Notes: generated from the sequence alone by a model not told the origin. Shown: positions 1 through 13,119, counted from the stretch's first letter. The stretch is DNA of 64,000 bases from Emydura subglobosa (GCA_007922225.1 ML679961.1:75838652-75902651); one strand, 5' to 3'. Numbers and translations are program-made.

Positions 1-774
1 TAAAGCACTCTCTGAAGTGTACACTCATGCCTTGAACCTGACTTTAATAATGGGGATCTGTCCATGGAGATGGTTCCTTTTGCAAGATAAAGACCCCATT
101 CCATAACATTTGGAAAATGAGGATAAATGACATTAATACATTACCATTTGTTTGCCCTGGACTGTGACCTTTTAGGGATGTGGTGAGCAGATGGGTTGCT
201 TTGCTAAAATGCATCCTAGTGCCTGATGCAGTGGGGACTTGAACTGATTAAACGCTGCCATTATTCTGAGTGGCAGATTTTGCCTTACTACAGCTCTTCC
301 TGCAGCATTGTAGTTGCTACAGCTTTACCTCTGGAGAAGGAGCAACCCCTTGGGTATATTTTAAAAATAGTTACTACACAAGCTGCAGTTTGGAATAAGC
401 AAAAACTGAAACGTGGGCTATGGATGAAAAGCTGGCTTAGTCTGCTTTCTGCAGAATATCCTGTGCTCTCAAAAACACACTGGCTTTTCATTCATGTGTC
501 AGAAAACTGGGAGTTAATAGCTTTACAAGATGAAAGCAACCACACTGGTCAGTGAGTATGAAATACACTTACTCATACATCAAATTATACACATATTTAG
601 AATGAATGGTGATTCAAACTACTTTAGTGCAATCAGACCAATGGGGTTTGTACTTTGCTTCTCGGTATTAGATTTACTCAGTTGGCACCATATTTTATTG
701 GGTTTTCTGTGTACAATACTTGCTGCATTTTGAGATGAGCCTGCCACATGACATGTCACTCTTGAAATATAAAA

Positions 775-852
775 GGCCAGATCCTGATACACTTAGATTA
801 GAGTAATACCTGGTGCTACTCATTGTGAGTAAGGGTATCAGAATGTAGCACC
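775..852. repeat. short inverted-repeat element, GGCCAGATcCTGAT type
   Basis: The 5' end GGCCAGATCCTGATAC is mirrored by GTATCAGAATGTAGCACC at the 3' end, with a self-complementary core (TACTCATTGTGAGTA). It resembles non-autonomous DNA elements common in turtles; the class is not determined. Confidence 0.5.
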
Positions 853-1380
853 AAAATTAGCTCTTTGCAAAATTAGGTAGACTATTTATATTTCTCTAAT
901 GAAATATTTCATGGTAGTTCTTCTGTGTAATGCAAAAGTGATTTACTATATTAGGAGATAATAGCTTCCTCTTTGTTTTCTCTTTCTAAAGAGGTCACTT
1001 GGGACGTGTAATTAGAAAAAAGAAGAGTTTAGTACATGATCTGCATTAAAACTCCTTGCTTTTCAAACACATTTGTCATGGAATTTGGTAGTAATAATTC
1101 AAAGATTTGAGTCACTCATAAAATTGGAAAGTGAAATATTTAGAAAATTATCCATCCATGGGAAAATAAATTAAGTGAGCAGACACCAAAATGTTTATCT
1201 GCCAGGGAAAACCTAGGTTTTTGCTATTGTAACTATTGAATTTAATAGAGTAACAAGTAACAGTAACAAGAGGAATAAGACCAGGGGTGAAATAGGTACA
1301 AAGAGTGCCGCAGAATTATGCCCTGATTCTTATCTAATTTGCACTGCTATCTGCTAGGAGCATATACGCTGAAATCAGTA

Positions 1381-1461
1381 GGCCAAATTCTCTTCAGTTA
1401 TAGCCATGCAACTTTCATTGACTTCAATGGGAACTGCACTATATAAATATAAGAATTTGAC
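1381..1461. repeat. short inverted-repeat element, GGCCAAATTCT type
   Basis: Starts GGCCAAATTCTCTTCAG and ends AAGAATTTGAC (imperfect inverted ends). The centre CATTGACTTCAATGGGA is near-palindromic and recurs in sister copies in this window. Confidence 0.5.
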
Positions 1462-1511
1462 TTTGAATTACACTACTGTAAAACTGGTGTTAGAGTCAGT
1501 GTGTATGAGGG

Positions 1512-1513
1512 TA

Positions 1514-1545
<32 letters not shown>
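1512..1545. repeat. (GT)n(TA)n microsatellite
   Basis: A GT run passes directly into an uninterrupted TA run. Short ORFs through it encode only Ile-Tyr or Val-Cys repeats and are not genes. Confidence 0.95.
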
Positions 1546-1607
1546 CCCAATGTATAAATGCACATACATTTCCTCTTGTTGTCCACTCTTCTAATTGTAT
1601 GTATGTA

Positions 1608-1617
1608 NNNNNNNNNN
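1608..1617. other. assembly gap (10 N)
   Basis: Ten consecutive N follow a (GT)n(TA)n microsatellite and a short GTAT-repeat tract. The true length is unknown. The right half of a small inverted-repeat element continues just after it. Confidence 0.99.
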
Positions 1618-1622
1618 CAACT

Positions 1623-1677
1623 GTGTCACTGAGTTCACTGATTGCCATTGGAGTAACTGAGATCAGAATCAGGCCCT
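1623..1677. repeat. right half of a short inverted-repeat element
   Basis: Carries CATTGGAGTAACTGAGATCAG followed by AATCAGGCCC, the typical right end of the same family. The left half is not visible next to the N gap. Confidence 0.45.
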
Positions 1678-2734
1678 CTGTCTTTTCTACCATAGAGAGA
1701 ACACAGCTTTAACTAATGTAGGAATGTGTGGATAATGATGGTCTAAGTGCATTTATTTTTGATTCACTCACACAAACAAGATACAGAGATATCAGAAACA
1801 ATGACATAGTTACAAATCAGACACAGAATGACATATGATGGGGTACAACTGTGCTTACAATATCTCAGAAAGGCTCTCCAGTATGTCAGAGTCTTACTAT
1901 TTTCTATACTATTTTTTAATCCTGTTTTCACTCTCAAGACAAAAGACAAACGGACTAAAATGACTTGTCTGTTTTTTGCTAAGTCTGCAACTGTGCTTGT
2001 AATGAGGAACATGAAATATAGATCATTTCATTGACTCCCCTAGAGAAATCTGGGAGGCGGGAGATGTAAAATGCATTGGGATCTGACACTATAAAATCGG
2101 AAACGTTAAAGGATACTCTGAATATGTCCTGAAAGGACAAAGGAGGTCCTGAATATGGTTATGTATTTTTCATCAATAGCACACTCCTGTTATCTTGAAT
2201 AATAATCAAGGTAGAAAGGAGCAGAAATGTAAAGTTCACGTAAGGCCAGGATGTGTGAAACTTTCAGTATTTGCCTACATTTTAAATTAGTCCATGGAAA
2301 GCTCTGGGGTTGTCTGAGGATTACCGGAAGAGGCACCCCAGCCTGCCAAGCCCGGTCCCTGTTACAAGATAAAAGAGAATGCTGTGTAGTCCCTGAAGCC
2401 TTCTTCTAGATTTCTATTTTGCAACAGATATCTGTGTGATTCCCCAACCTGACAGACTTTCTAAGAATAGAAAATGACAGGCAGCTTGTAGGCTTCCCAA
2501 TGAGAGGTGCATGGCAGGTAGGTGGCCAATAAGACAGTCTGAGTAACTGTATTTATGATTCTCCTCTGGAGTTCTTTATTTAAGTGTGTTCCACTGATTT
2601 CTCATGCCTGTAGATGAATTTCCTTTTTCTTTTTTAATGTAAAATATCTTTTTTTTTTGCAGTACTACTAATAAACTAAAGATAGTAATACAGTACTTTG
2701 TACTTCTGCTATAACTAGTTTCTAAAAATGCTTT

Positions 2735-2900
2735 AGTTAAACATCACAGCACACCTCTATAGAAGGTAGTATTAATACTATTTTACAGCAGCTAAACTGA
2801 GGCACACAGCAATTCAACAACTTGACTAAAGTAACCCGGTAGGTCCAGTGGCGGAACCAAGAACAGAACTAAGGAGTCCTGATTCCAAATCCCTGTTATA
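2735..2900 (-). repeat. MIR-type SINE fragment (minus strand)
   Basis: Contains the reverse complement of MIR hallmarks: TTTTACAGCAGCTAAACTGAG, then GGCACACAGCAATTCAACAAC, then CAGTGGCGGAACCAAGAACAG and a GGAGTCCTGATTCC region. It is old and diverged. Confidence 0.7.
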
Positions 2901-2909
2901 AGTGCTAAT

Positions 2910-2995
2910 GGGCAAATTCATGACTAGCAGAAGCAAACTTAACCCCGTTGAAATCAACGGCACTGAGCCAGCATATTCCAGTGAAAATTTGGCCT
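2910..2995. repeat. short inverted-repeat element, GGGCAAATTC type
   Basis: The ends GGGCAAATTCATGAC and GTGAAAATTTGGCC are inverted. The centre CGTTGAAATCAACG is palindromic. Confidence 0.5.
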
Positions 2996-3073
2996 TAGAA
3001 CTACATATGAAATCATCTTATTAATTACCCTTCTAGTCTCCTCCCTGGCCCAACTGCATGAATAGGTAAAAGT

Positions 3074-3116
3074 AAACACACAGATACACATACACACACA
3101 CGTACACACGCACACA
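3074..3116. repeat. imperfect (CA)n microsatellite
   Basis: CA-rich tract with interruptions (ATACA, CGTACA, CGCACA). Confidence 0.9.
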
Positions 3117-3365
3117 AGAGAGAGGACCTCTGTATATCTCCATTATTTAATTATTTCCCTTGCCCAGACTGAATATCTGTGTGTTCCTCTCAGCTTCTGA
3201 GCTGTGGGATTCTTTTCTATCAGACCTTTGGAATGTTTGCCAGATGTCATAGCAGTCTTTCATTGGTTTCTATTAAGTCTGCTACTCAACTCCTCTCTGG
3301 TGCCATTTCTGCCTTGGCGTTATCAATTTTCCTAGCTAGATTTAAAGGGCCAAAGTTGCAGCCCA

Positions 3366-3470
3366 CGAAAGCTTATGTCTGCAGAAATTAAATTTGTTAG
3401 TCTTTAAAGTGCTACAGGACTCTCGTTGTTTTTGCTGTATGCAGACTAACATGGCTACCCCTCTGGGATC
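3366..3470 (+). repeat. interspersed repeat 3'-end, CACGAAAGCTTATG family
   Basis: The motifs CACGAAAGCTTATGTCTGCAG, AAATTTGTTAGTCTTTAAAGTG and GCAGACTAACATGGCTACCC are recalled from a high-copy reptilian repeat. I cannot name its class from sequence alone. Confidence 0.6.
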
Positions 3471-4281
3471 AGTCTGAAGTTCTAAATTATGCTGACTCTC
3501 AAGGAACCTAAAGGCACATTTAGCTACCTCCACTTCCCTGGCCATGGTCCCTGGGCTGACTTCAGAAAGGGTCACCCCAGGAGCCAGCTATGCAGGCCAG
3601 GGAGATCCTCTGACAGCCAGTTTAATCAGCTTTATGGCAACTTTGTGCAGATGGAGTGGCAGCAAGCTGCCCTAATGTCTTCATAGTTCGCATTTCAGAC
3701 AAGGCTGTGGTTTAGTATCACAATAACATGGGTCCTCACATTATCACTAGAGAAATTGTACAGCACAGGCTGCCCAGCTCCTCCAACTCTGGCCCCTCAG
3801 CCTGTTGTGCTCAATCTGCGAATGATGCAGCATAAGGAGGATCCAGACTTGTCAGGTAACAAGTTAGTTTTCAAAGATGCCTCTCAAATTCCCTGGGTGC
3901 AATATAAAAATTAAATACTTGGGCTTTGGTTCACCCAGGAACCCAACCTTCAGACTCCATGCCCTCAGTAGCAGAAAGATTGACAAGATGGGTGAAGAGT
4001 GGCATGACAGCTGACAATATACATATACATCCCTGCTGCCTTGGGGAGCCCAGGACATAACCTACAAACTGAGAGGGGAAGGGGCATGGGCAACGGCACA
4101 CCCACTGGGATATGAGTGAGTTTCCTATGGAGCACGAGTGCAATGTAAATGTGCTGTCCCCTGGTGAAACCCAAAGGGGATAATAAAGCTGGTACCACCA
4201 CCTGCCTTCCTAATGCGGACACTTCTATCCTCATAGCTCGTCAATATGTATCCGGTCTTGGTAGGGCGGATCTGACCCACA

Positions 4282-4345
4282 GGGCAAGATCCTCAGCTCG
4301 TATACATGACCATAGCTCCAGTGAAGTCAGCTGAGAACTTGGCTC
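4282..4345. repeat. short inverted-repeat element (64 bp)
   Basis: GGGCAAGATCCTCAGCT at the left pairs with AGCTGAGAACTTGGCTC at the right. The centre GCTCCAGTGAAGTCAG fits the family that carries CATTGAAGTCAATGG. Confidence 0.55.
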
Positions 4346-7339
4346 ACAGGTTTCAATTAAAGAACGGAAAAATAGACCTTAGAGATAAAGAGCTCTCCAT
4401 CGCCTCCCATCCTCTCTCTGTCCCCCAAACAATCCTCTCCAGCCTCCTTCCCCGCGCATAAGCCAGGAAAAATAAGGTGAGTCTTACAGTCCAAAAGATC
4501 AGAAAATCTGGACTCGGACTGACCCAGATCTGTCCTAACTTGCAGTAGCTTAGAGGTCACTTGGCTGCCAGCAATTCTTTTGAAACTGGGATTGATTTTT
4601 TGTTTTCAACTGTGAACCTAGGTTGGTTTTGGACACAAATGGGCGGCTAATACAGAATGTGACATAACACTGGGCCACACACCACCTATTTCTCATTCTG
4701 ATTGGCCACAGTTTTCCTGTAAGTAACCAATCGGAGGTGAAACCTGTTGTGGGAAGCAGAGCAAATTAGCAGAGCGATGATAGTAGTTATCGCTGGCTGT
4801 TTGCTGTCTGCCAAGATTCATTCCATTCAGGTCATGGAAAAGCTTCTTGAATCTTTAATAGGATATGATCTAAACCCAAACCACTCCATATGACTAATAA
4901 ATTTGTTTTGTTAGCTCCAATTCTTCTACCTTCATACTAATGCAAGTTTCAAACTTTTCAACTGCCTGTCTTTCTGACAATCTGTCCTAATCTTTAGACC
5001 TAAATGTACCCCATCAGAACCTGCACTTCTTGCCTTTCTTTTGTATAAGTCTTTTACGTCAGAAAGCTGTTGTGAAATTGAAGTTAGAGTTGCATGTGTG
5101 TGTTTGCATGAACTAAATAAATGAATGTGGCATTGATTTAAGTTGCCAGCACCATTTACCTTCTTATGCTCTGATTTTCCCTACCTCTCCCCTCATTTTG
5201 AGTCTTCACTCTATCCGGTATTCCTTGCCTTTTGGCCCAGACAGCTTCAGAGCCAGGGCATGTTTACTGGACATTAAATAGTTTAAAGAAATGACCACAC
5301 ACAGTTTTTATGATGAGTTACACTAGCTAATACTAAGTGTTAAAGGGCCAACAATCCTTCTGCTTAGAAGTGGTACCGAATTAGATGGGATCCAGGGTCT
5401 GGTGCATTCTGTTGATTCCTTAGGACATTTGCCAATGCTGCAAGCTTTATTAAATGGAAGAACTAATCCAATTGAAGACAATAGGACTACTCATGTAGAG
5501 TAAGTGCTGCTCAACATCAGTAAGAGCTGCAGAATCAGGGTCATAGTAAGTTAATTTCAAGAGAGGATTTCTTTCTCTGTTATGCTCTGTCTCTGTAGAG
5601 GTGTGGAAGGGAAGAGTGTTACAAGGAGCCTCAACCTCACTGAATTCTCCTGTGAAGGCATGGAGCACAGAGGTACTTTGAGGGCCTCTACGGCCTCTCT
5701 CCAAGGTGGCAGTGTCCATGCTCTTCCTTGCCCATCACTACTTATCTACTCTTTCATGTTATTGTGTCCCCCCCTAGCCCCTTTCCAATGACTGAGATTG
5801 GGGATAAGATGCCATTCGCTGCCCATCAAAACCTCACACAGGAGAAGTCAGGCCAGGTGAAAGACTGAACTTCAACCAAGTAAAAGGGCAACAGATAGGA
5901 AACCCCTGACTGAGTATTTTTTCCCCTAGTTTCCTAATGAAACATTAAGGGGTATTTGCCTGTGGCCTTAGTCACAGCCCTCTGAGTGAGAGTTATTGAA
6001 GGGGCCACAAATGATAGCGGAAGTGGTGAAGTGATGTAAGTTGCACAGGTTTGATATTCAGTGTGGGCAGACGCTTTATCTCTGCTCTGTCCGTTTTCTG
6101 CTGCTCCCGTGGCACAAAGAGGATGGAAAGCTGCCTGAACAGAGCAGCTGGCGATTCCCTTTGTATCAGGGAATCCCTGGATGGCACAGAGCTAGCAGAG
6201 CTGGTTGTATGGCACCTCCTCCCTACCCTTTCTCCCCCATGCCCTCAGTGTAGGGGGTGCAACAAGGCAAGAGAGGGGTGAGGTAAGAATTGTTGGCACT
6301 TCCGGGCTGACAAAATGACCCAGAAGAGGCAGCTACTGGCATAAATTAGAGAAGACCTGAAGCTGAATAGAAGATGGCCCACAGACTTTAAGCAAAGTAT
6401 AATTGGTGTTTTGGGGAGAATCAACCCTGACTGTTCATCAGATCAGGCGAGTACAAGGGTGGCTTTAAGATACAGTTGCAGTCTCCTCAGATTCTACTGC
6501 TGAATGTAGCAGCACTCTGTTGGACCTGAGGGCTTGGTATTCCTTTTGTATTGGTCCTTCGGGCAAATATTCAGGTCACAGTTTTGGGTCAGTGCTGGCT
6601 GACATATCGATACAGCATTGTCCTCATGCTGGAAGGCCCAATAGACACTTGGGACTCTCCATTTGTCAGGTGTTAAGTTCACCAGTGGCAGGACTAACCC
6701 TGATAACGGGCATTGTCATTCCTATATCACCGAGGCTCTGGGAAAGATGGAAGGGGTGTTAGCCATAGTTTGTGCTGACATGGTTAAAACATCAGAATTG
6801 CAAAGAAAAATTTCAAAAGAAAAGAACCTGATAAAAACCTATCACCATCTCCTTGTCCCATTGGTTGGTGGAAATATCATCACTGCAAGCATAGGATGGA
6901 AGCCAGAGACCTGGGAAGTTAGGCACTGCTAATAAGTAGTGACGTTTTCAATGTAATCAGGCCCAAAATATCCCACATTGCTTTATATGGCCATTACAGT
7001 AACTGTGGGTCAGCACAACAGTGATCAGGTGCTCAGCCATATCTCATCATCTTGAATATAGAATCTACTTTACTGAGCGAGGGAATGATATCCAGGACAT
7101 AGGGTTATCCCAGTATGTATTCCATAGAAAGTACCATGCTGCTTTTAACTTCCAATGGGGCAGGGTTGGGTAGTAGGACCATCATTTCAGTGTCTTATCT
7201 AAGGGACAACAGCTCTCTCAGTGAAGTGCTTGCTCTTCCTAGTACTGAACTACCATCCCACAATTCTGTGATGGCTCTTGAACTCACAACACTGCAGCCC
7301 GCAAATGAGACTAGCATACTCTGAGTCAGACAGATGCTT

Positions 7340-7411
7340 TGGCCAAATTCTGCTCCCAGTTTCACATTAAGGTCAATTTAATCAGTACAAATAAGAACAG
7401 AATTTGGCCCT
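7340..7411. repeat. short inverted-repeat element with perfect 12-bp ends
   Basis: GGCCAAATTCTG at 7341 and CAGAATTTGGCC near 7409 are exact inverted repeats. This is one of the clearest copies of the family in the window. Confidence 0.65.
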
Positions 7412-7608
7412 ACCTCTGGATAACAACAATCGGTAGGAAGAAAAAAATGCTTGAAATGATAAATGTTCATGTGGTCCAAGCCTGTATTGTTAACAGAGCA
7501 TGGAATTCCTCTTTGAGAGTTTTTTCCTTCACATTAATTTTAAATAAAGTCAGAGAAAGGCATGTCATAGTTTGGAAACAATGATGTAGGTACTTAATTA
7601 GACAGATG

Positions 7609-7645
7609 GAGAGAGAGAGAGAGAGAGAGTGAGAGAGAGACAGAG
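7609..7645. repeat. (GA)n microsatellite
   Basis: GA repeats interrupted by a GTGA unit and a CAGA unit. Confidence 0.95.
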
Positions 7646-8554
7646 AATATAGAAGTTGAACTATGGCCTTTAAATGACTGAATGTAAAACAAATAGATTT
7701 GTGCCATTGAAATCATATGTGAAATTTGTATTAAATAGAAATAGTCAAATTGCTCCATGGACTTAAGCTGGAGGAAAGCTTAGTAAAGTCATTAATATAT
7801 ATATTTAATTTCATGTTTGGTTTTTAAACCTACTAATTGCACGGGATGGTTTTTGAAGTTCATCTGAGGGTTAAATCCATGTTCTATAAAATAGCATAGA
7901 ACAGCTGCAGAATTTCACAAACTGAGATTATAACATTTCAGTGTAGTGACAATGAAATACAGCAGGAGAGTGAACCATCTTCTTTACTCTGCTGCTTTTC
8001 CTCTGGAGCAATGAGATAACAGGAGTGCAAGGTTTGGTTTTTTATTTTATTGCTTTCCCTCTCTTCTTCAGTTTTTTCTCTGAGATGGAATAAGAGGTTA
8101 TTTTATTCACCACTGTGTTACTCCATTTTCTACAGAGCTGGCCTAAAAGCTGCAGTGAGTTTTGAGTATCCCTCAGTTCAGTAGCATTTGGATTTATGAT
8201 TTTGAGTCAGACTTTTGTAAGAGACAAGGGTCATTTACAAAATCTAATCTTCAGATTTCCAGCACTCTATAGGAGCTCAGGGATGTTTGGAGCTAAGGTT
8301 TTTATTTGGGCTTCTCTCTAATTTTTAATACTTTATTTTCAAAGGAATTTGTAATTCTCCTGGACCCATTCAAATCTGATTTGAATACATTCAGGAAGAT
8401 GAAGCCTGTTTCTTCCAGGGATTGTTTTCCACTTCTAACAGGTCTGAGAATGATTTCTGAGGTACTTAACTTACCACGTCTGCGCACCATAGCTTAAGTC
8501 TGTCACGAAAACGGAACATTTCACACAAGACAATAAAATAACATTTACTTTGTT

Positions 8555-8790
8555 ATATTGTCTTGTGGTTGAAGCACAGGACTCGGAGACAAAGGAGTTG
8601 AGTTCTAATCCCATTTGTACTGTGCAGTCTGACATTGGGCTTACCATCTCTGTGCCTCATTTTTCCCCATCTGTGAAATGGGAATAACAAGATTTACTGA
8701 ATCTCATATGGGGTGAACTGAGCCTTAATTAATTCATGCCTGTGAATGGTGCCTTGAGAACTTTCAGATAAAAGACACTAGGAAAATGCA
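8555..8790 (+). repeat. MIR-type SINE, nearly full length
   Basis: Has a tRNA-like head (GTGGTTGAAGCACAGGACTC, then GAGTTCTAATCCC), the CORE segment (CATCTCTGTGCCTCA, then CCCCATCTGTGAAATGGGAA) and a degenerate tail. It is the best-preserved MIR here. The tRNA-like head is not a tRNA gene. Confidence 0.8.
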
Positions 8791-11700
8791 TAATAATTCA
8801 GGAGAGCTCTATGGTTTCTCATAAATTTCTCAACAATTCCAGTTTATCAACAGAAATATAGTTTGCATTCTGTGGTCATGGAGAAAGCTATTGTGTGGAT
8901 GGAAATCCCTGTTCTGCCTCCATTCTCCCATTATTCATTTTCTTTTCCTCTTCTCAAAGTTATTGTAACCATGGCCTGCCAAATGTGAGAGGAGAAGTAC
9001 ATTATAGGAGTAATTCAAAGAGATGCAACCGAGATGCAACAGAGCACAAGGAAATAGCTCTTAACTCTGCAGTGCAGGCAACAACATCTCTTGCCTGGGC
9101 TCAGCTTCTGGATACAAACCACAAGGAGTCTAGGGTTTGTATAGCTTTATTGCTGGAAAGGAAGTTTCACTCCTGGCTACAGTATAAACCCCAGTAAATA
9201 AGTGAAGGAACGCTTTTAGTGCCTGGTCCTAAGGATAAGACTTTTTTCGCTCCCAACCATAAACTTCACAATGGAATTCAGGCCAGATAGATGATATGGC
9301 ATTCATCACTCTGAACTTTAGTAAAGTAAATGTGGGAATAAGAGCACATGAGAAGCTTTTGATTGCTAAATACTTCTTTCTGGTTTACATGCAAATTAAA
9401 TATTGGGAAATCTTTTTCCAGGGCTTTTGAGCTGACCTTGTGAATAGCGTGTTTTCTTTCTTTATTTTATAGGTAGACACAGAGGCCCAAATTCACCGGT
9501 GATGTAAAGTATGGTGCAACTTGTGCACATCTGACATTCAATGGGATTCAAATGGGTGTGATTTACACAATGAGAAGGCAGTTGTGTAGAATGGAGAGTA
9601 ATGAACAGGAAGGTTGCTTTACATGGGTGTCAAGAAAAGTAGTTTACTTCCATTCTTTCCTTATTCATCTTCTTTTGATCTTTCAGAGATTTTAGGCAGC
9701 ATTTTTTTAAGTGAGATTGTTCCCCTAAATTATTGCTCTGATTAATTAATTTCACTTTAGCACCATTAAGAAGGTACATATTCAGAGGAATTCAGCTCAG
9801 TTCTTGAGAGAGGACTGCTGATACAGCTAATTCAGCTCCTGGAGACATGTAGGTTGGCGTGAAGTGCACCAGCACTCCCCACTGAATGAACCAGGACCTT
9901 GAATGAACCAGGACCTGCACTGAGGAGTTCCAAAAAATAGCCTCATCCAGCCTTCTAGCCAGGAGAGATCAGCCCAATGTGGGTGTTTTTTATGGGACAA
10001 AGGAGGATTAAGGGGAAAATTGAGGTGAGATCCCAAGGATCTATTCTGCCTTCCATTTGCTGTAATTAAATTACTGACTAATTTGATCCTCTGCTTACTT
10101 TGATTAAGCTCTTCAGGCTCCAAATTGCTTGTATTAAAAATAATACAACTCCTACCATTTATTTTGTTAAATTGTGATCACTGTAAGCAGGTATGACGGG
10201 CAATGCAGTAACCGAGGAGTCGCTTAGTGAGTCCTGAACAGGCCAATATTCTGAAAGCCTCAGAAGAAGTCAAGGGTGCGGGAAAAATAATTTCACATTT
10301 AGTTTGTGGAATGAACATTACTACCAAACCCATGTGCTCTTCAGGCTGTGATATTCACACAGAGGGCAGTCGTGCATTTCAATCAGAGTGATAGGAATGG
10401 TCTTGATCAAAGGGATCAAAGGGTTCTGTGGTCCAAATGATCAAATGTGAGTCTCTAAATCTGAGTGTTCTGGCTACCTAACTTCAGATGCCCACATTGA
10501 AAAATTAGGATTTATATCTTTAAAAAAGTAATGAAGAAGGAGGACGATTGTTGTGATATCCCTGTATTACACATTGCCCAAATAATCCCTTAACAACCTT
10601 GAGGTCCAGAGCCAGGAACATAATCAATAGGAATCCCTGATCATTATTCTTTGACATCAACCGGTGGAGTGAATAAACACTACAGGTTTGATAAGAGAGA
10701 CTAGTTAAAAGCCTTTTACAAGTCAGAATATTGAAGACGAGTAAGACCTTCTCTGCTGTAAGTCATGGCACCAGCGTTTGTGTATAGGTAAGTGGAAAAG
10801 TCAGTGGTCAGACCAGATTTCTCTGGAATTATCTTTCTCTATTTTTAGCTGAGATTGGTACATTTCCCTACCTCCCACTCCTCCGTTCTAAACGAAAAAA
10901 ACTCTGCAGAATTCGGGAAAGATTACAAAATAAACACAGGCAAATAATACAAAGAGACAAAATATGCAACACGTTGTCACTGATATTGGGGACTGCTGCA
11001 GAGAGGCTGTGTAATTGTTGTATAGGACCTCAGGGAGCAAGCCAAAGGTAGCTGTATGTTATCTTGATGCAGATCCTTGGGACTAGTGGGGCCACTTTGG
11101 CTGCTGGCATAAATTGGAGCAGATTTAAGGCCATTGCTTTGTTAGAGTGCAGCAGCATTCTGGCCATACCCATGACGAACCCATTATATGAAGGAGGAGT
11201 CTGGAGGTGGAGCATAGAACCAGCAAAGACAACTTTATGCCACCTGGAAATTTCCTCTTACTGGGAAAATTCTCAAGAGCCCACTTGGGGCAGCTCTATG
11301 TCTGTGGAATGGCTATAAAGAAATTTAGTGTGGGACAGGATCTGGTCCATGGAATTTATTGTGGAAACCACTCTGATTTGTTTTGGTGCGTTGTGGACTT
11401 GCAGCAAACCACATCGTCAATGTGAGCCTTAAATCCTGAAAAACCAGGCATGTGGGGACAGCTTAGACAGATCTTTAAACCACTGTTATTTTTTTTAAAC
11501 CAAGAATACAGTCAAGCATAGCACTTTGAAGCTCATTTTGCAAAAAAGACAGTGGAGTCTGAGTAAATGTTCTTCTTAGAAGCCTATTTTTTAAAGCCCA
11601 GGTTCATATATTCCTTTCAGGGATTAAGGAGATTTAAAGAAACATTGATTTGTTCTTGGTTTCAATAGCTGAACCTTAGAAAATTTCATGTAGTACTTCA

Positions 11701-11817
11701 CTGGAAACAGTGGAAACAGAAGAAAAGTTTTCTGATGTTCTGTTAATTCCTTGGCTAGCTTGAACTCTGAATAACGTAACTAAATCATTTGCTATCGCAG
11801 GGAACATGTCTAGTCTT
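8791..11817. other. non-coding sequence, no gene seen
   Basis: No exon or RNA gene is recognised. It contains one copy of the 9515-9632 repeat. Near 9890 there is a local tandem duplication in which the phrase GAATGAACCAGGACCT occurs twice in a row. The rest is unassigned. Confidence 0.55.
9515..9632 (+). repeat. unassigned interspersed repeat, copy 1
   Basis: Shares an aligned stretch of about 100 bp with the reverse complement of 13318-13420. Common features are AAATGGGTGTGA, TTACACAATGAGAAGGCAG and a downstream TTGCTTTACAT. A GGCCCAAATTCA start at 9484 suggests that it sits in a larger element. Confidence 0.6.
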
Positions 11818-11819
11818 TT

Positions 11820-12025
11820 GAGTGTGGCAATGGAAATCATGGTATGTAACCTTTATTCCTGGCTCTGAAACTAACTCACTATATGATGTTGTGCAAATGA
11901 TTTACCTTCTCCATGGCTCATTTTCACCAACAGAAAAATGAAGATTTTCAATAGTTACTTTACGTTCCTTAATGTTTGTAAAGCATTTTGAGATCTTGTA
12001 GAAGTCCAAAAAATTGTTTTTTACA
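11820..12025 (+). repeat. MIR-type SINE fragment
   Basis: Shows a CCTGGCTCTGAAACTAACTCA segment, a CTTCTCCATGGCTCATTTTCA segment and a tail TTTGTAAAGCATTTTGAGAT. The order and spacing match MIR. Confidence 0.65.
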
Positions 12026-12029
12026 GTAG

Positions 12030-12200
12030 CTAATTAGTTAATATGTATTTTGCATTCTTTCTAAATATTATATTTTCCCCAGCATAATATTATTTTATTA
12101 TTAATTACATTATTTAAATTACAAAATGCATGTTTTAATTTCTTAATTCATTCTATATATCCTAAATTTATCAAAACGTATCACATTATATCATAATAAT
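12030..12200. other. AT-rich tract
   Basis: About 170 bp dominated by A and T with runs such as ATAATATTATTTTATTATTAA. No coding potential is seen. Confidence 0.8.
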
Positions 12201-13119
12201 TAAGAGTTTCTATGGCTAGTTATCTCAGTGTTATACCTGGGGAATTAGTGACAGTAATTGTTATGGGTGCTAAACCTATTCCATTATAATTCCGTTTTCA
12301 GTTGCTCATAAATTTCACCTTTTGAAGCTGAAATTTTTAAGCCTTGACTTCCACCCATAGGTGAGTATTTCTAGAAAGTTTGAGCAAAAGAATTTCAAGG
12401 GTTTTTTTTTTCCAGTACAAATATGAGTATGAAAAAAGCCCCACACTTTTGCCATTAGCATAATCTGGCAATTTTTAGGTATGAAGCCTAGAATTGGAAC
12501 ATTTAAAATTCACTGTGGAACTAACCACTCATAGGAGGTGTGCCTCTGAATGTTTGGATGGAGACTGGTTTGAATTTGGAGGAGCTGTGATCATGTGAAT
12601 AGTCCCGTTTGCACGTTTACAATATTGTTGATTGTTAGGCTTTCTTGTATCTTTTTTTTAATCAATATTTTAAGCAAAGGAAGGATATAGTACACATGTG
12701 TGTCATTGTGTGCATCCAGGAGGTACTAAAATAATCAGCATGGCTAGACTTTAAGGAGACATTAAATGGGTAAATGGGTAAAAGCAACATTAAATGGGTA
12801 ATAAAGGTAATCTCAAGTTATGACTGAGCTGAACCAGAATGGTTCTGGATAATTGAATCTGGACTACAATCCAAACATTCCAGAAATTCAAGAACATCTG
12901 GATACAATTTTATGGTTCAAGCTATCGTAGAGTTGTGAAGATTAGTTTAAGATGCTTGGATCTGAAATTTGGTTCAGGAACACCTCTCCAAATGGGATCC
13001 GAAACATTAACATGGTCATTCCAGGTCACATGGAACAAAATTGAAGTAGCTGGCAAAACGTTGCATGAGGAAGGCATTTACTTCCAAGGCATACGGACAG
13101 GGATCTTGAGGGTTTTGAC

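Larger units (their letters stand above)
3471..8554. other. non-coding sequence, no gene seen
   Basis: Probable intron 1 or flank of SLC1A2. Apart from the small elements at 4282-4345 and 7340-7411 and a (GA)n tract, no exon-like segment, RNA gene or named repeat is recognised. The short ORFs lack splice context or protein similarity. Confidence 0.6.

Noticed and set aside
1406..1712. Open frames through the TA/GT repeat
   Set aside because: They consist of microsatellite-coded Ile-Tyr or Val-Cys runs and cross the N gap.
8555..8640. tRNA-like sequence with a box-B-like GAGTTCTAATCCC
   Set aside because: It is the tRNA-derived head of a MIR SINE; no cloverleaf with a closed acceptor stem can be drawn.
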